Positions 7,191-14,885 of a DNA stretch of 26,812 bases are shown here, one piece after another. The notes beneath the pieces were generated by a model. It did not search any database. It saw only the letters and a program-made list of their open reading frames with translations, and was not told the origin of the DNA. Position numbers and translations under genes: made by a program. The stretch lies in NCBI GenBank assembly GCA_035695105.1, contig DASSEV010000013.1:1-26812 (forward strand), written 5' to 3'. Source of the DNA: JAICYJ01 sp035695105 (GTDB lineage Bacteria > Actinomycetota > Thermoleophilia > Gaiellales > JAICJC01). Position 1 is the first letter of the stretch. Every line of letters starts with the position of its first letter.

Positions 7191-7807
7191 GCCGCTTCGG
7201 CCTCCCGCGCGGACGACACCATCGAGGCGAACAGCCGGTGCAGGCGCCGGTCGGCAGTCAGCTCAGGGTGGAATGCGGTCACGAGCACGCGCCCCTGCCG
7301 CGCGGCAACCCCGTGGCCGGCATGGCTGGCCAGCAGCTCCACACCGGTCCCGGCCGACTCGATCCAGGGCGCGCGGATGAAGACGCCTGTGAGCGGATCG
7401 GCCTCGTTGGCCAGGCGCAGGTCAGCCTCGAAGCTCGCCACCTGGCGCCCGAATGCGTTGCGGCGCACCGTGATGTCGATCAGGCCGAGCGTGCGCTGGT
7501 CGGGAAGGCCGTCGACGGCGTCGCGTGCGATCAGGATCATCCCAGCGCACGTGCCGAACACGGGCGCCCCGCCGGCATGCAGGTCGCGGATCGGCTGCTC
7601 GAGCCCGTACGCCGCCATCAGCTTCGACATCGTGGTCGACTCGCCACCCGGGATGACCAGGCCGCGGACGCCCTCGAGATCCTTCGGCTGGCGCACCTCG
7701 ACCGACTCCATGCCGACGTCGCGGAGCGCACGCTCGTGCTCGCGGAACGCGCCCTGAAGAGCCAGCACGCCGACCCGCGGGTTGCGCTCCGCCGTGCTAC
7801 CAGCCAC
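7187..7807 (-). CDS. pdxT: pyridoxal 5'-phosphate synthase glutaminase subunit PdxT
   Basis: Class-I glutamine amidotransferase that supplies ammonia to PdxS for vitamin B6 synthesis. 206 residues. Starts of the fold VGVLALQGAFREHERAL, the oxyanion PGGEST (53-58), the nucleophile Cys87 in FGTCAGMI, and the His-Glu pair in AFHPEL near the C-terminus are all present, so the enzyme should be active. The GTG start at 7807 lies 11 bp inside the pdxS end; the stop overlaps the yebC start. Co-transcription with pdxS and yebC is expected. Confidence 0.97.
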   Translation of the reverse strand: MAGSTAERNPRVGVLALQGAFREHERALRDVGMESVEVRQPKDLEGVRGLVIPGGESTTMSKLMAAYGLEQPIRDLHAGGAPVFGTCAGMILIARDAVDGLPDQRTLGLIDITVRRNAFGRQVASFEADLRLANEADPLTGVFIRAPWIESAGTGVELLASHAGHGVAARQGRVLVTAFHPELTADRRLHRLFASMVSSAREAEAA

Positions 7808-8681
7808 GCGTCTGCAGCAGGCCGTCCTCGCCCAGCGACGACATCTCGATGCCGACCATCGGCTCGCCGAGCCCGGTCGACACCTCGGCCAGGACGACCG
7901 GGTCGTTGTGGTGCGTGACGGCCTTGACGATGGCGGCCGCGCGCTGGGCCGGATCGCCGCTCTTGAAGATGCCGGATCCGACGAACACGCCGTCGGCGCC
8001 CATCTGCATCATCATCGCCGCGTCGGCAGGGGTGGCCAGGCCGCCGGCGGTGAAGGTGACGACCGGGAGCCGCCCGTTCTCCGCGCAGAAGCGCACGAGG
8101 TCATACGGCGCACGGTGCTCCTTGGCCGCCGCGAACAGCTCGCTCTCGTCCATGGTCTGCAGGCGCCGGATCTCGCCCAGGATCGAGCGCATGTGGCGCA
8201 CGGCCTCGACCACGTTGCCGGTTCCGGCCTCGCCCTTCGAGCGGATCATCGCCGCACCCTCTGCGATGCGCCGCAGGGCCTCGCCCAGGTTGGTGGCGCC
8301 GCAGACGAACGGCACCTTGAAGTCCCACTTGTTGATGTGGTTGCTCTCGTCGGCCGGGGTGAGCACCTCGGACTCGTCGATGTAGTCGACCTCGAGCGCC
8401 TCGAGGATCTGCGCCTCGACGAAGTGGCCGATGCGGGCCTTGGCCATCACCGGGATCGTCACCGACTCCTGGATCTCGCGGATCTTGGTCGGGTCGGCCA
8501 TGCGCGCGACGCCTCCGTCGCGGCGGATGTCCGCCGGCACGCGCTCGAGCGCCATCACGGCGCAGGCGCCGGCGTCCTCGGCGATGCGTGCCTGCTCGGC
8601 GTTGGTCACGTCCATGATCACGCCGCCCTTGAGCATCTCCGCAAGCCCGCTCTTGACGCGCATTGTTCCGGTTTCAGCCAC
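7797..8681 (-). CDS. pdxS: pyridoxal 5'-phosphate synthase lyase subunit PdxS
   Basis: Builds pyridoxal phosphate directly from ribose 5-phosphate, glyceraldehyde 3-phosphate and PdxT-derived ammonia (DXP-independent route). 294 residues, TIM barrel, dodecameric in relatives. Key residues match Bacillus Pdx1: Asp24 (IMDV), Lys81 (VMAKARIGH) and Lys149 (RSKGEAGTGN). The GTG start at 8681 has a good ribosome binding site (AGAAGGGG, 6 nt away) and a TACAAT -10 box further up, so unlike several neighbours it has a short leader of about 25 nt. Confidence 0.98.
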   Translation of the reverse strand: MAETGTMRVKSGLAEMLKGGVIMDVTNAEQARIAEDAGACAVMALERVPADIRRDGGVARMADPTKIREIQESVTIPVMAKARIGHFVEAQILEALEVDYIDESEVLTPADESNHINKWDFKVPFVCGATNLGEALRRIAEGAAMIRSKGEAGTGNVVEAVRHMRSILGEIRRLQTMDESELFAAAKEHRAPYDLVRFCAENGRLPVVTFTAGGLATPADAAMMMQMGADGVFVGSGIFKSGDPAQRAAAIVKAVTHHNDPVVLAEVSTGLGEPMVGIEMSSLGEDGLLQTRGW

Positions 8682-8712
8682 GCTCAGCCCCTTCTCGCAG
8701 TCCGACCCGGGG

Positions 8713-8718
8713 ATTGTA
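8713..8718 (-). promoter_or_regulatory. -10 element of pdxS-pdxT-yebC
   Basis: TACAAT on the minus strand, about 31 nt before the pdxS GTG, with an AGAAGGGG ribosome binding site (8688-8695) in the predicted leader. No obvious -35. The region between pdxS and the upstream crp-like gene is only 65 bp, so this is the best promoter candidate for the vitamin B6 genes. Confidence 0.5.
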
Positions 8719-8746
8719 GTGCAGCGGGGCCCGCCGGCCGCCCGGA

Positions 8747-9457
8747 TCAGTGCGCGATCAGGTTCTCGAGGCCGTCGGCGTCGAGCACCCAGATCAGCCG
8801 GTCGCGCACGTCGACCAGGCCGGCCTCGCGGAACTCGTTCAGCACCTTCGTCAGCGTCTCGCGGCTGGTGCCGATCATCTCGGCGAGCTGCATGTGGGTG
8901 AACCGCTCGTCGATGCGGATGCCGGTCGGCGTCACCCGCCCGTAGCGATCCATCAGCTCGAGCAGCTTGCCGGCCAGGCGCGCGGGCACCGGCCGGAACG
9001 CGAGCGCCTCGATCTGATCCTCGGCGGTGCGCAGACGCTCGGACAGGCAGCGCATCAGGTTGAGGGCCATGCGCGGGTGCTCGGCCACCGCGCGTTCCAG
9101 GTCGGAGACGCGAAGCACGCGCACGACGGTGTCGTTCATCGCCTCGGCGTAGGCGTCGTGCAGCGGCTCGTCCAGCACGGACACCTGACCGAACGTCGAT
9201 CCCGGATCGAGCATCGCCAGGGTCACCTGCCGCCCGTCGCTCGCGCTGCGGAACAGCCGCACCCGTCCGCCCTCGATCACGAACATCGCGTCGCCGCGAT
9301 CGAACGGGGAGTAGATCAGCTCGCCCTTGCGGAAGCTGGCCATCGCGAACAGGTCGTCGAGGTCGGCGAGGTCCGCGTCGGTGAGTCCGTCGAAGATCTC
9401 GTGGTCGGGTTGTTCGCTGATCAGGTGGCTCACGCGGTGTCCGGTGGGGGGCTCCAT
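8747..9457 (-). CDS. Crp/Fnr-family transcription regulator
   Basis: A 236-residue regulator with an N-terminal cyclic-nucleotide-binding-type beta barrel (FRKGELIYSPFDRGDAMFVIEGGRVRLFR, then GSTFGQVSVLDEP), the long dimer helix (ALNLMRCLSERLRTAEDQIEALAF) and a C-terminal winged HTH (MQLAEMIGTSRETLTKVLNEFREAGLV). There are no Fnr-type N-terminal cysteines, so an iron-sulfur sensor is unlikely; the ligand is not certain. The barrel's phosphate-binding segment is FGQVSVLDEPLHDAYA, lacking the exact Arg-Ser/Thr of E. coli Crp. The ATG at 9457 is chosen; the frame stays open to a GTG at 9505, adding 16 residues. Targets are unknown; pdxS lies just downstream. Confidence 0.85.
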   Translation of the reverse strand: MEPPTGHRVSHLISEQPDHEIFDGLTDADLADLDDLFAMASFRKGELIYSPFDRGDAMFVIEGGRVRLFRSASDGRQVTLAMLDPGSTFGQVSVLDEPLHDAYAEAMNDTVVRVLRVSDLERAVAEHPRMALNLMRCLSERLRTAEDQIEALAFRPVPARLAGKLLELMDRYGRVTPTGIRIDERFTHMQLAEMIGTSRETLTKVLNEFREAGLVDVRDRLIWVLDADGLENLIAH

Positions 9458-9537
9458 CACTGATACGTCCAATCGCTGCGTGTGGTTTGAACGGTGGAAG
9501 GCCACGATTGGACGAGGATGAGAGCGGCCCGCGCCGG

Positions 9538-9543
9538 TACGAT
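9538..9543 (+). promoter_or_regulatory. -10 element of the CAU tRNA
   Basis: TACGAT lies 11 nt before the mature tRNA 5' end, giving a start a few bases upstream of the tRNA. It fits the TANNNT pattern seen at other genes here; no convincing -35. Confidence 0.4.
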
Positions 9544-9554
9544 GCGCGGCAGCC

Positions 9555-9627
9555 GGGGGTGTAGCTCAGCGGTTAGAGCAGCCCGCTCATAACGGGTTGG
9601 TCGCTGGTTCGAACCCAGCCGCCCCCA
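9555..9627 (+). tRNA. tRNA with CAU anticodon, probably tRNA-Ile2
   Basis: A full cloverleaf of 73 nt: acceptor GGGGGTG/CGCCCCC with one G-U pair, D arm GCTC/GAGC, anticodon stem GCCCG/CGGGT with loop CTCATAA (anticodon CAT), variable TGGTC, T arm GCTGG/CCAGC with TTCGAAC loop, discriminator A. CCA is not encoded. The body (AGCGGTTAGAGCAG, then TTGGTCGCTGGTTC) is close to the bacterial minor isoleucine tRNA whose C34 is changed to lysidine by TilS, more than to elongator methionine tRNA; it is clearly not an initiator, since acceptor position 1-72 is paired. Identity as Ile2 versus Met is an inference. Confidence 0.93.
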
Positions 9628-9762
9628 CTGCCGGCCAGGCCGTCGCGAGCGGAGACGTCCGAGCCGAGGCGCAGAATCAGGGGCGAGGCGCGTGACGAGG
9701 CGCCGTCCGGCGCCGCGCGGCTCCACCGCCCCGTGAGCACGTCCGCACGAAATCCGCTCTGG

Positions 9763-10404
9763 TCAGCGCTTCACGGCCATCAGCACGCCGTCGCCGACGG
9801 GGAGCAGCGCCGCCACCATGTCGTCGCGCTCGAGCAGTCCGGCGTTGAACCTGCGCATGGCCTCGACGGCGTCATCGGTCCAGTGCCCGGGGCCGCCGGC
9901 GCCGGCGACGCGCCCGCCGAGCAGCGTGTTGTCGACGACGATCGTGCCGCCGGTGCGCAGCAACGGCAGGGCCAGCTCCAGATGGCGCGGGTAGTCGCCC
10001 TTGAGGCCGTCCAGGAACGCCATGTCCCAGGCACCGGCCTGGAGCTCGGCAAGGCCCTCGCCGGCGTCGCGCAGCCGCAGGTCGGCGCGGCCGCCCAGTC
10101 CGGCTCGGTCGAGGTAGGCGCGGGCGGCCGTATGGCGAACCTCGTCGACCTCGAACGACACGATCAGGCCGTCCGGCGGAAGCGACCGCGCGATGTGCAG
10201 CGTCGAGACGCCGATCGCCGTTCCCACCTCCACCACCCGGCGTGCGCCGGCGGCCGCGGTCAGCGCCTCCAGGAAGGCCCCGGTCTCGGGAACCACGATG
10301 GGGATGCGGTCGCGCTCACCGTGGGCCTCCATCTCGGCCAGAAGGGCGTCCGGCGAGCGGCGCGACGCGTGCAGGTACCCGGTGACGGCGTCGTCGACGA
10401 TCAT
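9763..10404 (-). CDS. SAM-dependent O-methyltransferase (family 3, CCoAOMT/TrmR-like)
   Basis: A 213-residue class-I methyltransferase. Motif I is VVEVGTAIGVSTLHIA, the acidic end of strand 2 is FEVDE, the metal-binding region is DMAFLDGLKGDYPRHL, and IVVDNTLLGGRV carries the second acidic pair, all typical of the divalent-metal-dependent caffeoyl-CoA O-methyltransferase-like family. Bacterial members include small-molecule O-methyltransferases and TrmR, which methylates wobble 5-hydroxyuridine in tRNA; which applies cannot be decided here. The ATG at 10404 is preceded by TAAGCT and a 7-nt spacer, suggesting a leaderless mRNA. The 3' end is 135 bp from the tRNA. Confidence 0.9.
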   Translation of the reverse strand: MIVDDAVTGYLHASRRSPDALLAEMEAHGERDRIPIVVPETGAFLEALTAAAGARRVVEVGTAIGVSTLHIARSLPPDGLIVSFEVDEVRHTAARAYLDRAGLGGRADLRLRDAGEGLAELQAGAWDMAFLDGLKGDYPRHLELALPLLRTGGTIVVDNTLLGGRVAGAGGPGHWTDDAVEAMRRFNAGLLERDDMVAALLPVGDGVLMAVKR

Positions 10405-10411
10405 CCGCCCG

Positions 10412-10417
10412 AGCTTA
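10412..10417 (-). promoter_or_regulatory. -10 element of the O-methyltransferase (leaderless)
   Basis: TAAGCT, then 7 nt, then the ATG at 10404 on the minus strand: the same geometry as at ruvC, the DedA gene and dgt. Confidence 0.5.
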
Positions 10418-10433
10418 GACGATGCTGCGCGGC

Positions 10434-10458
10434 CCGAGGCCGGCGCGCCAAGCCTCGG
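10434..10458 (-). terminator. hairpin after the lipoprotein gene
   Basis: A perfect 7-bp stem (CCGAGGC at 10434-10440 with GCCTCGG at 10452-10458, 11-nt loop) starts directly after the lipoprotein stop codon. There is no T tract, so it is only a terminator candidate; it also sits just upstream of the methyltransferase promoter. Confidence 0.4.
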
Positions 10459-11088
10459 CTACAGCCAGCGGAAGCTGCTCGCGATGAGATCCCAGGCCGG
10501 GCCGTTGTCGACGCCCTTGACCGAGCTCATCGAGACCTGGACGAGCTTGCCGTCCTTCCAGAACAGGTAGCGGTAGGTCACCAGCGTGTCCGTGGGCGCA
10601 TTTCCCGGGCCGGTCGGCCGCTCCTGCTCGATCACCGCCTTGGTGACCTTGTCCTTGCCGACGGTGAACTGGGTTGCCGGCTGATCGATCTTGGACAGCA
10701 GCTTGGTGTCGTGCTTCGCGAGCAGCGCCTCCAGCTGCTGCTGGTATCCCTTGTAATAGGGCGCGGTCTTCCGCTCGCGCACCACGATCGCGATGGCGTC
10801 ACCGAAGCGCGCGATGCGGACGGTGTTCGCGCCGTCCTCGTGGATCTTCCAGCCCCCGGGGTAGCGCATCGAGTACCCGACGGTCTTGTTCGTATAGACC
10901 GGGAACAGCTCGCCGGTGTCCGCCGTCCCGCTGGCCGGGACGTAGCCGGTCGAGGAGCTGCTCGGCGTGACGTTCGCCGAGCTCGGCCCGGAGCCGCTGT
11001 TGCTCGACGAGCTGCTGCACGCAGACACGATCAGCACGGCGGCGCAGGCGAGCAGCAGGAGCAGGGGGTGTCGACGCAGAGTGCCCAT
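10459..11088 (-). CDS. predicted lipoprotein with PsbP-like domain
   Basis: A 209-residue exported protein. A basic start (MGTLRRHP), a hydrophobic helix and a lipobox VSAC with Cys24 mark it for lipidation; a Ser/Gly/Asn-rich linker follows (about residues 25-50). The globular part, TNKTVGYSMRYPGGWKI, then IARFGDAIAIVVRE and a C-terminal DLIASSFRWL, has the shape of the PsbP/DUF1795-type fold common in actinobacterial lipoproteins. Function unknown. The ATG at 11088 is used, though GGAGGT abuts it with no spacer; a GTG at 11118 would add 10 residues. A promoter-like TTGACT, 17 nt, GACACT lies just upstream, placing the start within a few bases of the ATG. Confidence 0.8.
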   Translation of the reverse strand: MGTLRRHPLLLLLACAAVLIVSACSSSSSNSGSGPSSANVTPSSSSTGYVPASGTADTGELFPVYTNKTVGYSMRYPGGWKIHEDGANTVRIARFGDAIAIVVRERKTAPYYKGYQQQLEALLAKHDTKLLSKIDQPATQFTVGKDKVTKAVIEQERPTGPGNAPTDTLVTYRYLFWKDGKLVQVSMSSVKGVDNGPAWDLIASSFRWL

Positions 11089-11369
11089 ACCTCCGTACGA
11101 GTGTCTGATGGAAATCACAACGAGTCAAGAGCGCTGACGGAACTCGTCAACCTGAGTCCAACGCTGCGCGAAGCGTATCGCTCGCCGGCCGACGCGGTCG
11201 CATCCCCGTGACCCCGCTCGCAATCATGACACCGAATCTTTACCGGTCGTGTACACCCGGTTCGCAGGACGCTTACGGCCGTTTCGTACGCTCGGCACCC
11301 GTGGCTACCACACGGCGCCCCGGCGAGGGAGCGCCGCGACCCCGACCAATGCCGAGGAGATCCTGCTTC

Positions 11370-12314
11370 ATGCGTCTACGCCTGCTGCTTCCGGCTGCTG
11401 CTGCAGCCGCCCTGCTCACCGTCGTGCCGACCGCCCATGCCAGCGTGCTCGCCCGGCTCTATGCCCCGCTCCACATCCACCCGAGCTCGGCCCCCTCGCC
11501 GGCGTTCATCCGCTCGCACTTCAACACGATCACGGTGCAGCCGCGGATGCTCGGCAAGTACCGCGCGCGCCACGTCGGTATCTACACCAAGGGCACGCGC
11601 TCGAGCGTGAGCACCTATCCGAGCTCGTGGTACCTGCACACGGCGGGCGGCGCCCGCATCCACGACCGCGCGCGCAGCAGGTACTTCGTCATGAACCCGG
11701 CCAGCCCGGGGTGGAGGAAGCAGGTCGCCAAGAACTGCCGTCCCGCCCCCAGCCTCTGCTTCCTCGACGCGATGGGCGACGACGGCTACGACCGGGTCAG
11801 CGCCCGACCGTCGGTCAGCCTGAGCTGGTGGCGGACCGCGACCACCGGGCTCGCAAACTCCGTCGAGAACGCATCCAGCCGCTATCACGTGATCGCGAAC
11901 AACCTGATCACGGTGACGAATCCGCGGTTCCTGGTCGCCTACGAGATGTTCGGCCGTACCTCGGCGGCCCGCTCGCTGGACGTGCTGCGCCGGACGAAGT
12001 GCGTCTGCTTCGCGAAGTTCGGTACAGAGCAGAGCGCGCGGTACGGCTTCACCCTCTTCCTGGCAGGCGCCGGCAGGGGCGACCGCATCAGCGTGGGCAC
12101 CGACTCGCAGGCGGGCAAGTGGTGGGACTTCTTCGACCGCGCGAAGCTGCTCGGCCACGGCGTCGCGCCGGCGACGACGACGGGCAGCCTGATCAGCCGC
12201 CGCTTCAGCAACGGCTTCATCGTGGTCAACGTGGGACGCACGGCGCAGCGCTTCTCACGCTCGGGCGTGACCCGGACGCTCGCCGCCCGCGACGGCATGA
12301 TCGTGATCGGCTGA
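11370..12314 (+). CDS. secreted GHL15-like putative glycoside hydrolase
   Basis: A 314-residue exported protein with a Sec signal peptide (MRLRLLLPAAAAAALLTVV, cleavage near AHAS). The motifs YFVMNPASPGWRKQVAK, CFLDAMGDDGYD, NLITVTNPRFLVAYEMFGR and the final FSNGFIVVNVGRTAQ look like the hypothetical glycosyl-hydrolase-like family GHL15, a predicted TIM barrel with acidic residues at strand ends; Asp and Glu in FLDAMGDD and AYEMFGR could be catalytic. Activity is unproven. The ATG at 11370 has a GAGGAGA ribosome binding site about 9 nt upstream, so the longer open frame upstream is not needed. It ends in front of a hairpin shared with the convergent GNAT gene. Confidence 0.72.
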   Translation: MRLRLLLPAAAAAALLTVVPTAHASVLARLYAPLHIHPSSAPSPAFIRSHFNTITVQPRMLGKYRARHVGIYTKGTRSSVSTYPSSWYLHTAGGARIHDRARSRYFVMNPASPGWRKQVAKNCRPAPSLCFLDAMGDDGYDRVSARPSVSLSWWRTATTGLANSVENASSRYHVIANNLITVTNPRFLVAYEMFGRTSAARSLDVLRRTKCVCFAKFGTEQSARYGFTLFLAGAGRGDRISVGTDSQAGKWWDFFDRAKLLGHGVAPATTTGSLISRRFSNGFIVVNVGRTAQRFSRSGVTRTLAARDGMIVIG

Positions 12315-12331
12315 ACGGCCCTCGGATCGCA

Positions 12332-12362
12332 GCGCCGGGCGCCTCATCGGGGCGTCCGGCGC
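12332..12362. terminator. hairpin between the convergent GHL15-like and GNAT genes
   Basis: GCGCCGGGCGCC at 12332-12343 pairs with GGCGTCCGGCGC at 12351-12362 over 12 positions, one of them G-U or A-C depending on strand, with a 7-nt loop. It lies 17 nt after the plus-strand stop and contains the last codons of the minus-strand gene. No T tract; it probably serves the plus-strand gene. Confidence 0.45.
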
Positions 12363-12766
12363 TCCATCATGCGCTCGCTCGGCGGGCCGAATCCGAACCG
12401 CTCATAGAGGGTCTGGGCATCACGGGTGTGGAGCAGCCAGCGGATCCCGCCGAGCCCCCCGCCCTCCACCATCTCCTGCACCATGGCGACGCCGAGGCCG
12501 CGGCCGCGGTGCTCCTCGAGGATGTAGACGTCGGCGAGGTAGCCGTGGACGAGGCCGTCGGAGACCGCGCGGCAGAACCCGACCTGTCGTCCCTCATGGA
12601 AGAGGCCGAGCACCCTGTGCGAGGTCGACAGCGTCCGCTCCACGTCCGCGCGGCTGCGGCCGAGCGCCCAGTACGCGCGGTTGGAGAGGTAGTCGTGGAT
12701 GGCGTCGACGTCCATGCGGCCGCGATCGTCGTCGAGCTCGTATCCGGGTGCGACCTGCTTGCGCAT
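12344..12766 (-). CDS. GNAT-family N-acetyltransferase
   Basis: A 140-residue single-domain acyl-CoA transferase. The acetyl-CoA pyrophosphate loop is EEHRGRGLGVAMVQEMVE, preceded by the beta-strand YLADVYIL, and the C-terminal LYERFGFGPP is the usual motif B end. The arrangement DYLSNRAYWALGRSRADVERTLSTSHRVLGLFHEGRQVGFCRAV is common in uncharacterised bacterial GNATs. Substrate unknown. ATG at 12766 fits; TAGCCT sits 9 nt before it, so the leader would be two to three bases or none. Confidence 0.88.
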   Translation of the reverse strand: MRKQVAPGYELDDDRGRMDVDAIHDYLSNRAYWALGRSRADVERTLSTSHRVLGLFHEGRQVGFCRAVSDGLVHGYLADVYILEEHRGRGLGVAMVQEMVEGGGLGGIRWLLHTRDAQTLYERFGFGPPSERMMERRTPR

Positions 12767-12792
12767 CGGCCGGCCAGGCTACCACCGGCCGG

Positions 12793-12996
12793 TCATGGAA
12801 CGAGCGAGCCGGCGGGCACGCTGATCTGCACGGCGTTGCAGCCCGCGTACGGGGTGCACGGATGCGGGTGGCCGCCGAGGCGCACGCGCAGCACCCGGGC
12901 GGCCGGCGCGCGCGCCTGCGGCGCCGGCGAGCCGGCGGCGGCGGCGAGCACGAGCAGCATGCTCGCGGCGCACAGCAGTCCGATGGCCAGGCGCAT
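12793..12996 (-). CDS. small secreted protein of unknown function
   Basis: A 67-residue peptide with a clear signal peptide (MRLAIGLLCAASMLLVLAAA, cleavage near residues 20-27) and a short mature part with two cysteines (HPCTPYAGCNAV) that could form one disulfide. I do not recognise a family. Reality is supported by TACGCT 8 nt before the ATG (13005-13010), the same leaderless geometry as other genes here, and by its fit between the GNAT and VOC genes on the same strand. Confidence 0.55.
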   Translation of the reverse strand: MRLAIGLLCAASMLLVLAAAAGSPAPQARAPAARVLRVRLGGHPHPCTPYAGCNAVQISVPAGSLVP

Positions 12997-13004
12997 CGTG
13001 CGTC

Positions 13005-13010
13005 AGCGTA
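13005..13010 (-). promoter_or_regulatory. -10 element of the small secreted protein gene
   Basis: TACGCT on the minus strand, 8 nt before the ATG at 12996; predicts a leader of about two bases. Confidence 0.4.
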
Positions 13011-13030
13011 CCCCGGCGCACCCCGGCGCC

Positions 13031-13405
13031 TCAGCCGATCACCTGCGCGAAGTACCACTCGTGCCCCTGCGGGTCGGCGCAGCCGTAGCGCCGGTGGCCG
13101 AACGGAAGCTCCTTCAGCTCGTCGAGCACTCTGGCGCCGACAGCGACGGCCGCATCGTGATGGGCCTGCACGTCGTCGACGAGCACGTACACCTGGCTGG
13201 TCGTTCCCACCCGGGACGGATTCTGAACGCCGTTGGGCGGCTGTCCCAGGAACACGGTGCCGCCCGCCGGTGCCGCCAGCTCGATGTGCATCCCGCCGGC
13301 CGCACCGGCAGCCCGGTCCACCTCGGTGAAGCCGAACGCCTCGGTGATGAAGGCGGCGGCGGCCACGGCATCTTCGTACAGCAGGTATGGGGTAACGGTC
13401 TGCAT
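13031..13405 (-). CDS. VOC-superfamily (glyoxalase/bleomycin-resistance fold) protein
   Basis: A 124-residue protein of paired beta-alpha-beta-beta-beta modules. It starts MQTVTPYLLYEDAVAAAAFITEAFGF, as PhnB/YCII-like members do, has MHIELAAPAGGTVFLG and QVYVLVDDVQAHHDAAVAVGARV, and ends in FGHRRYGCADPQGHEWYFAQ, the classic last strands. Metal ligands are not certain, and the substrate is unknown. The ATG at 13405 has a GAGGG ribosome binding site 6 nt upstream; the open frame continues far upstream, but only as the shadow of other genes. Confidence 0.88.
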   Translation of the reverse strand: MQTVTPYLLYEDAVAAAAFITEAFGFTEVDRAAGAAGGMHIELAAPAGGTVFLGQPPNGVQNPSRVGTTSQVYVLVDDVQAHHDAAVAVGARVLDELKELPFGHRRYGCADPQGHEWYFAQVIG

Positions 13406-13486
13406 CCCGCCCTCTTCTACCCAGATCGCTCCTGTCGTAACGCGGACGGTGTGGCGGCGACCGGCGCTGGGTATCGCCACGACCGA

Positions 13487-13717
13487 ATGACGCACCTCAT
13501 CTCCTACACCCTGCGCAACGCAGCCGATCCAGGCGAGGTGTACGCGGATGAGATCCCGGACGAGGCCGGCGCGGTCGCCCGGGCAAGCGAGCTCGCAAAC
13601 TTCTACCGAACGACGGTCGAGGTGTGCAGGGCCGCACTCGGCCAGCCCGTGGAACGCGTCGCCCTGGTCGATCCCGGCCCGGTTGCGCCCGCGCCGCTGA
13701 CTGAACCGAAAGCGTAG
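13487..13717 (+). CDS. small protein of unknown function
   Basis: A 76-residue acidic protein (MTHLISYTLRNAADPGEVY, then DEAGAVARASELANFYRTTVEVCRAAL) with no membrane segment and one predicted helical stretch. Not recognised. It sits on the plus strand between the VOC gene (divergent) and the phosphatase gene (convergent; 7 bp between the stops). The composition is protein-like, but no strong ribosome binding site is visible, so I keep moderate confidence. Confidence 0.5.
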   Translation: MTHLISYTLRNAADPGEVYADEIPDEAGAVARASELANFYRTTVEVCRAALGQPVERVALVDPGPVAPAPLTEPKA

Positions 13718-13724
13718 GCCGGTG

Positions 13725-14885
13725 TCAGGCGGGGCGGCCGGCGGCGGTGGCCGCCTGCGCCGGCGCGCCAGGCTCACGAGCCAGGGCCGGCGACACGGCG
13801 ATCGCCACGATGTCGTCCGGCATCGGACCCCCATTGGCCGTTTGGATCCCGTCGATGACGCGATCGAGCGCGCGGTCGGAGATCGGGAGCTCGGCGGCGG
13901 TCAGCAGCTCGCACAGTCCGGGAGCGCCGAACGGACGCATGCCTCCCGGGGCCTTCCGGCCCTCGATCAGACCGTCGGTGTACACGAGCATCGACCAGAC
14001 GCCCTCGGGAAGCGGCACCTCGAGGGGCTGCCAGTCCCACGAGGGCACGACACCGAGCGGCGGCTGGCGGCGGAGGCCGAGCTCGATGCACTCGTCGTCG
14101 AACACCAGCAGCGGCGGCGGGTGGCCCGCCGTCAGGAACTGGGCGGTGCGCAGATCGGGGCTGAACGACGCCATGCAGATGGTCGCGAACCTCGCGTCCG
14201 TGCCGCCTCGCTGCTCCGCGTGGAGCAGATCGTTGAGGATCAGGGCGATCTCCGACAGGTCGACCGCGGACGCGGCGAGCCCGCGCCAGGCGGCACGCAG
14301 GTGGGTGGCGGCTGCCGCGGAGGCAGGTCCGTGTCCCGACACGTCGCCGACCATGATGAAGGCCTCGCCCGTGGGCCGCTCGAGCACGCCGTAGAAGTCC
14401 CCGGCCAGCACCTGCTCCACCTCGGCCGGCAGATAGCGTGTGCGGACGGACAGCGGGCCGACGATTGGATCCCGTGAGAGGGCGACCAGCCCTGCATAGA
14501 GCGAGCGGACGACATCCCGTCGCAAGGTCTCGGCCCGCCGCATCGAGTCGCCGACGAGGCCGGCCAGCCCGGCCGCCAGGAGCCAGATCACCGGCGTGGC
14601 CACCGGGTTCTCACCGATCACGAGCACTCCCAACGCGACGCCGACGGCCATGGCGACGAGGCCCAGGCGCCAGCCGAGCAGCAGGCTGGCGGCGAGGCCG
14701 ATCACGATCAGCAGCGGGCCGGGGACGCCGCGCAGCCGGCTCGGCTCGATCACGAGGAACGGCAGGGCGACCAGCAGCTCGAGGACGATGATGGTGGCGA
14801 ACAGGGTGCGAACGCCGCCCGCACCGGCGTCCCGCCGGGACCAGAGGCCAGCACGCCCGAGGCGCTCGACGATCCGCTCAAACAC
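13725..14885 (-). CDS. membrane-anchored SpoIIE/RsbU-type PP2C serine phosphatase
   Basis: A 386-residue protein. The N-terminal third holds four or so membrane helices (residues about 25-110), then a short linker and a PPM-type phosphatase domain of the SpoIIE class: GDFYGVLE (first metal Asp), VGDVSGHGPASA (metal-binding DVSGHG), FLTAGHPPPLLV, YTDGLIEGR and the terminal DDIVAIAV. Relatives dephosphorylate anti-sigma-factor antagonists in partner-switching pathways. The GTG start at 14885 overlaps the end of the RsbW-like kinase gene by 8 bp, so the two are made together; no STAS antagonist gene or sigma factor is next to them. It lacks PAS or GAF sensor domains; sensing may be through the membrane part. 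Confidence 0.9.
   Translation of the reverse strand: MFERIVERLGRAGLWSRRDAGAGGVRTLFATIIVLELLVALPFLVIEPSRLRGVPGPLLIVIGLAASLLLGWRLGLVAMAVGVALGVLVIGENPVATPVIWLLAAGLAGLVGDSMRRAETLRRDVVRSLYAGLVALSRDPIVGPLSVRTRYLPAEVEQVLAGDFYGVLERPTGEAFIMVGDVSGHGPASAAAATHLRAAWRGLAASAVDLSEIALILNDLLHAEQRGGTDARFATICMASFSPDLRTAQFLTAGHPPPLLVFDDECIELGLRRQPPLGVVPSWDWQPLEVPLPEGVWSMLVYTDGLIEGRKAPGGMRPFGAPGLCELLTAAELPISDRALDRVIDGIQTANGGPMPDDIVAIAVSPALAREPGAPAQAATAAGRPA

Noticed and set aside
8682..8746. Riboswitch in front of pdxS
   Set aside because: The region is only 65 bp and shows a -10 box and ribosome binding site but no room for a known aptamer.
9457..9726. Minus-strand 89-residue frame containing GSNQRPTRYERAALTAEL
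   Set aside because: This is the well-known false protein made by translating the opposite strand of a tRNA gene.
11249..13717. 822-residue plus-strand open frame
   Set aside because: It runs antisense or out of frame through at least five well-supported genes; long shadows are usual at this GC content.
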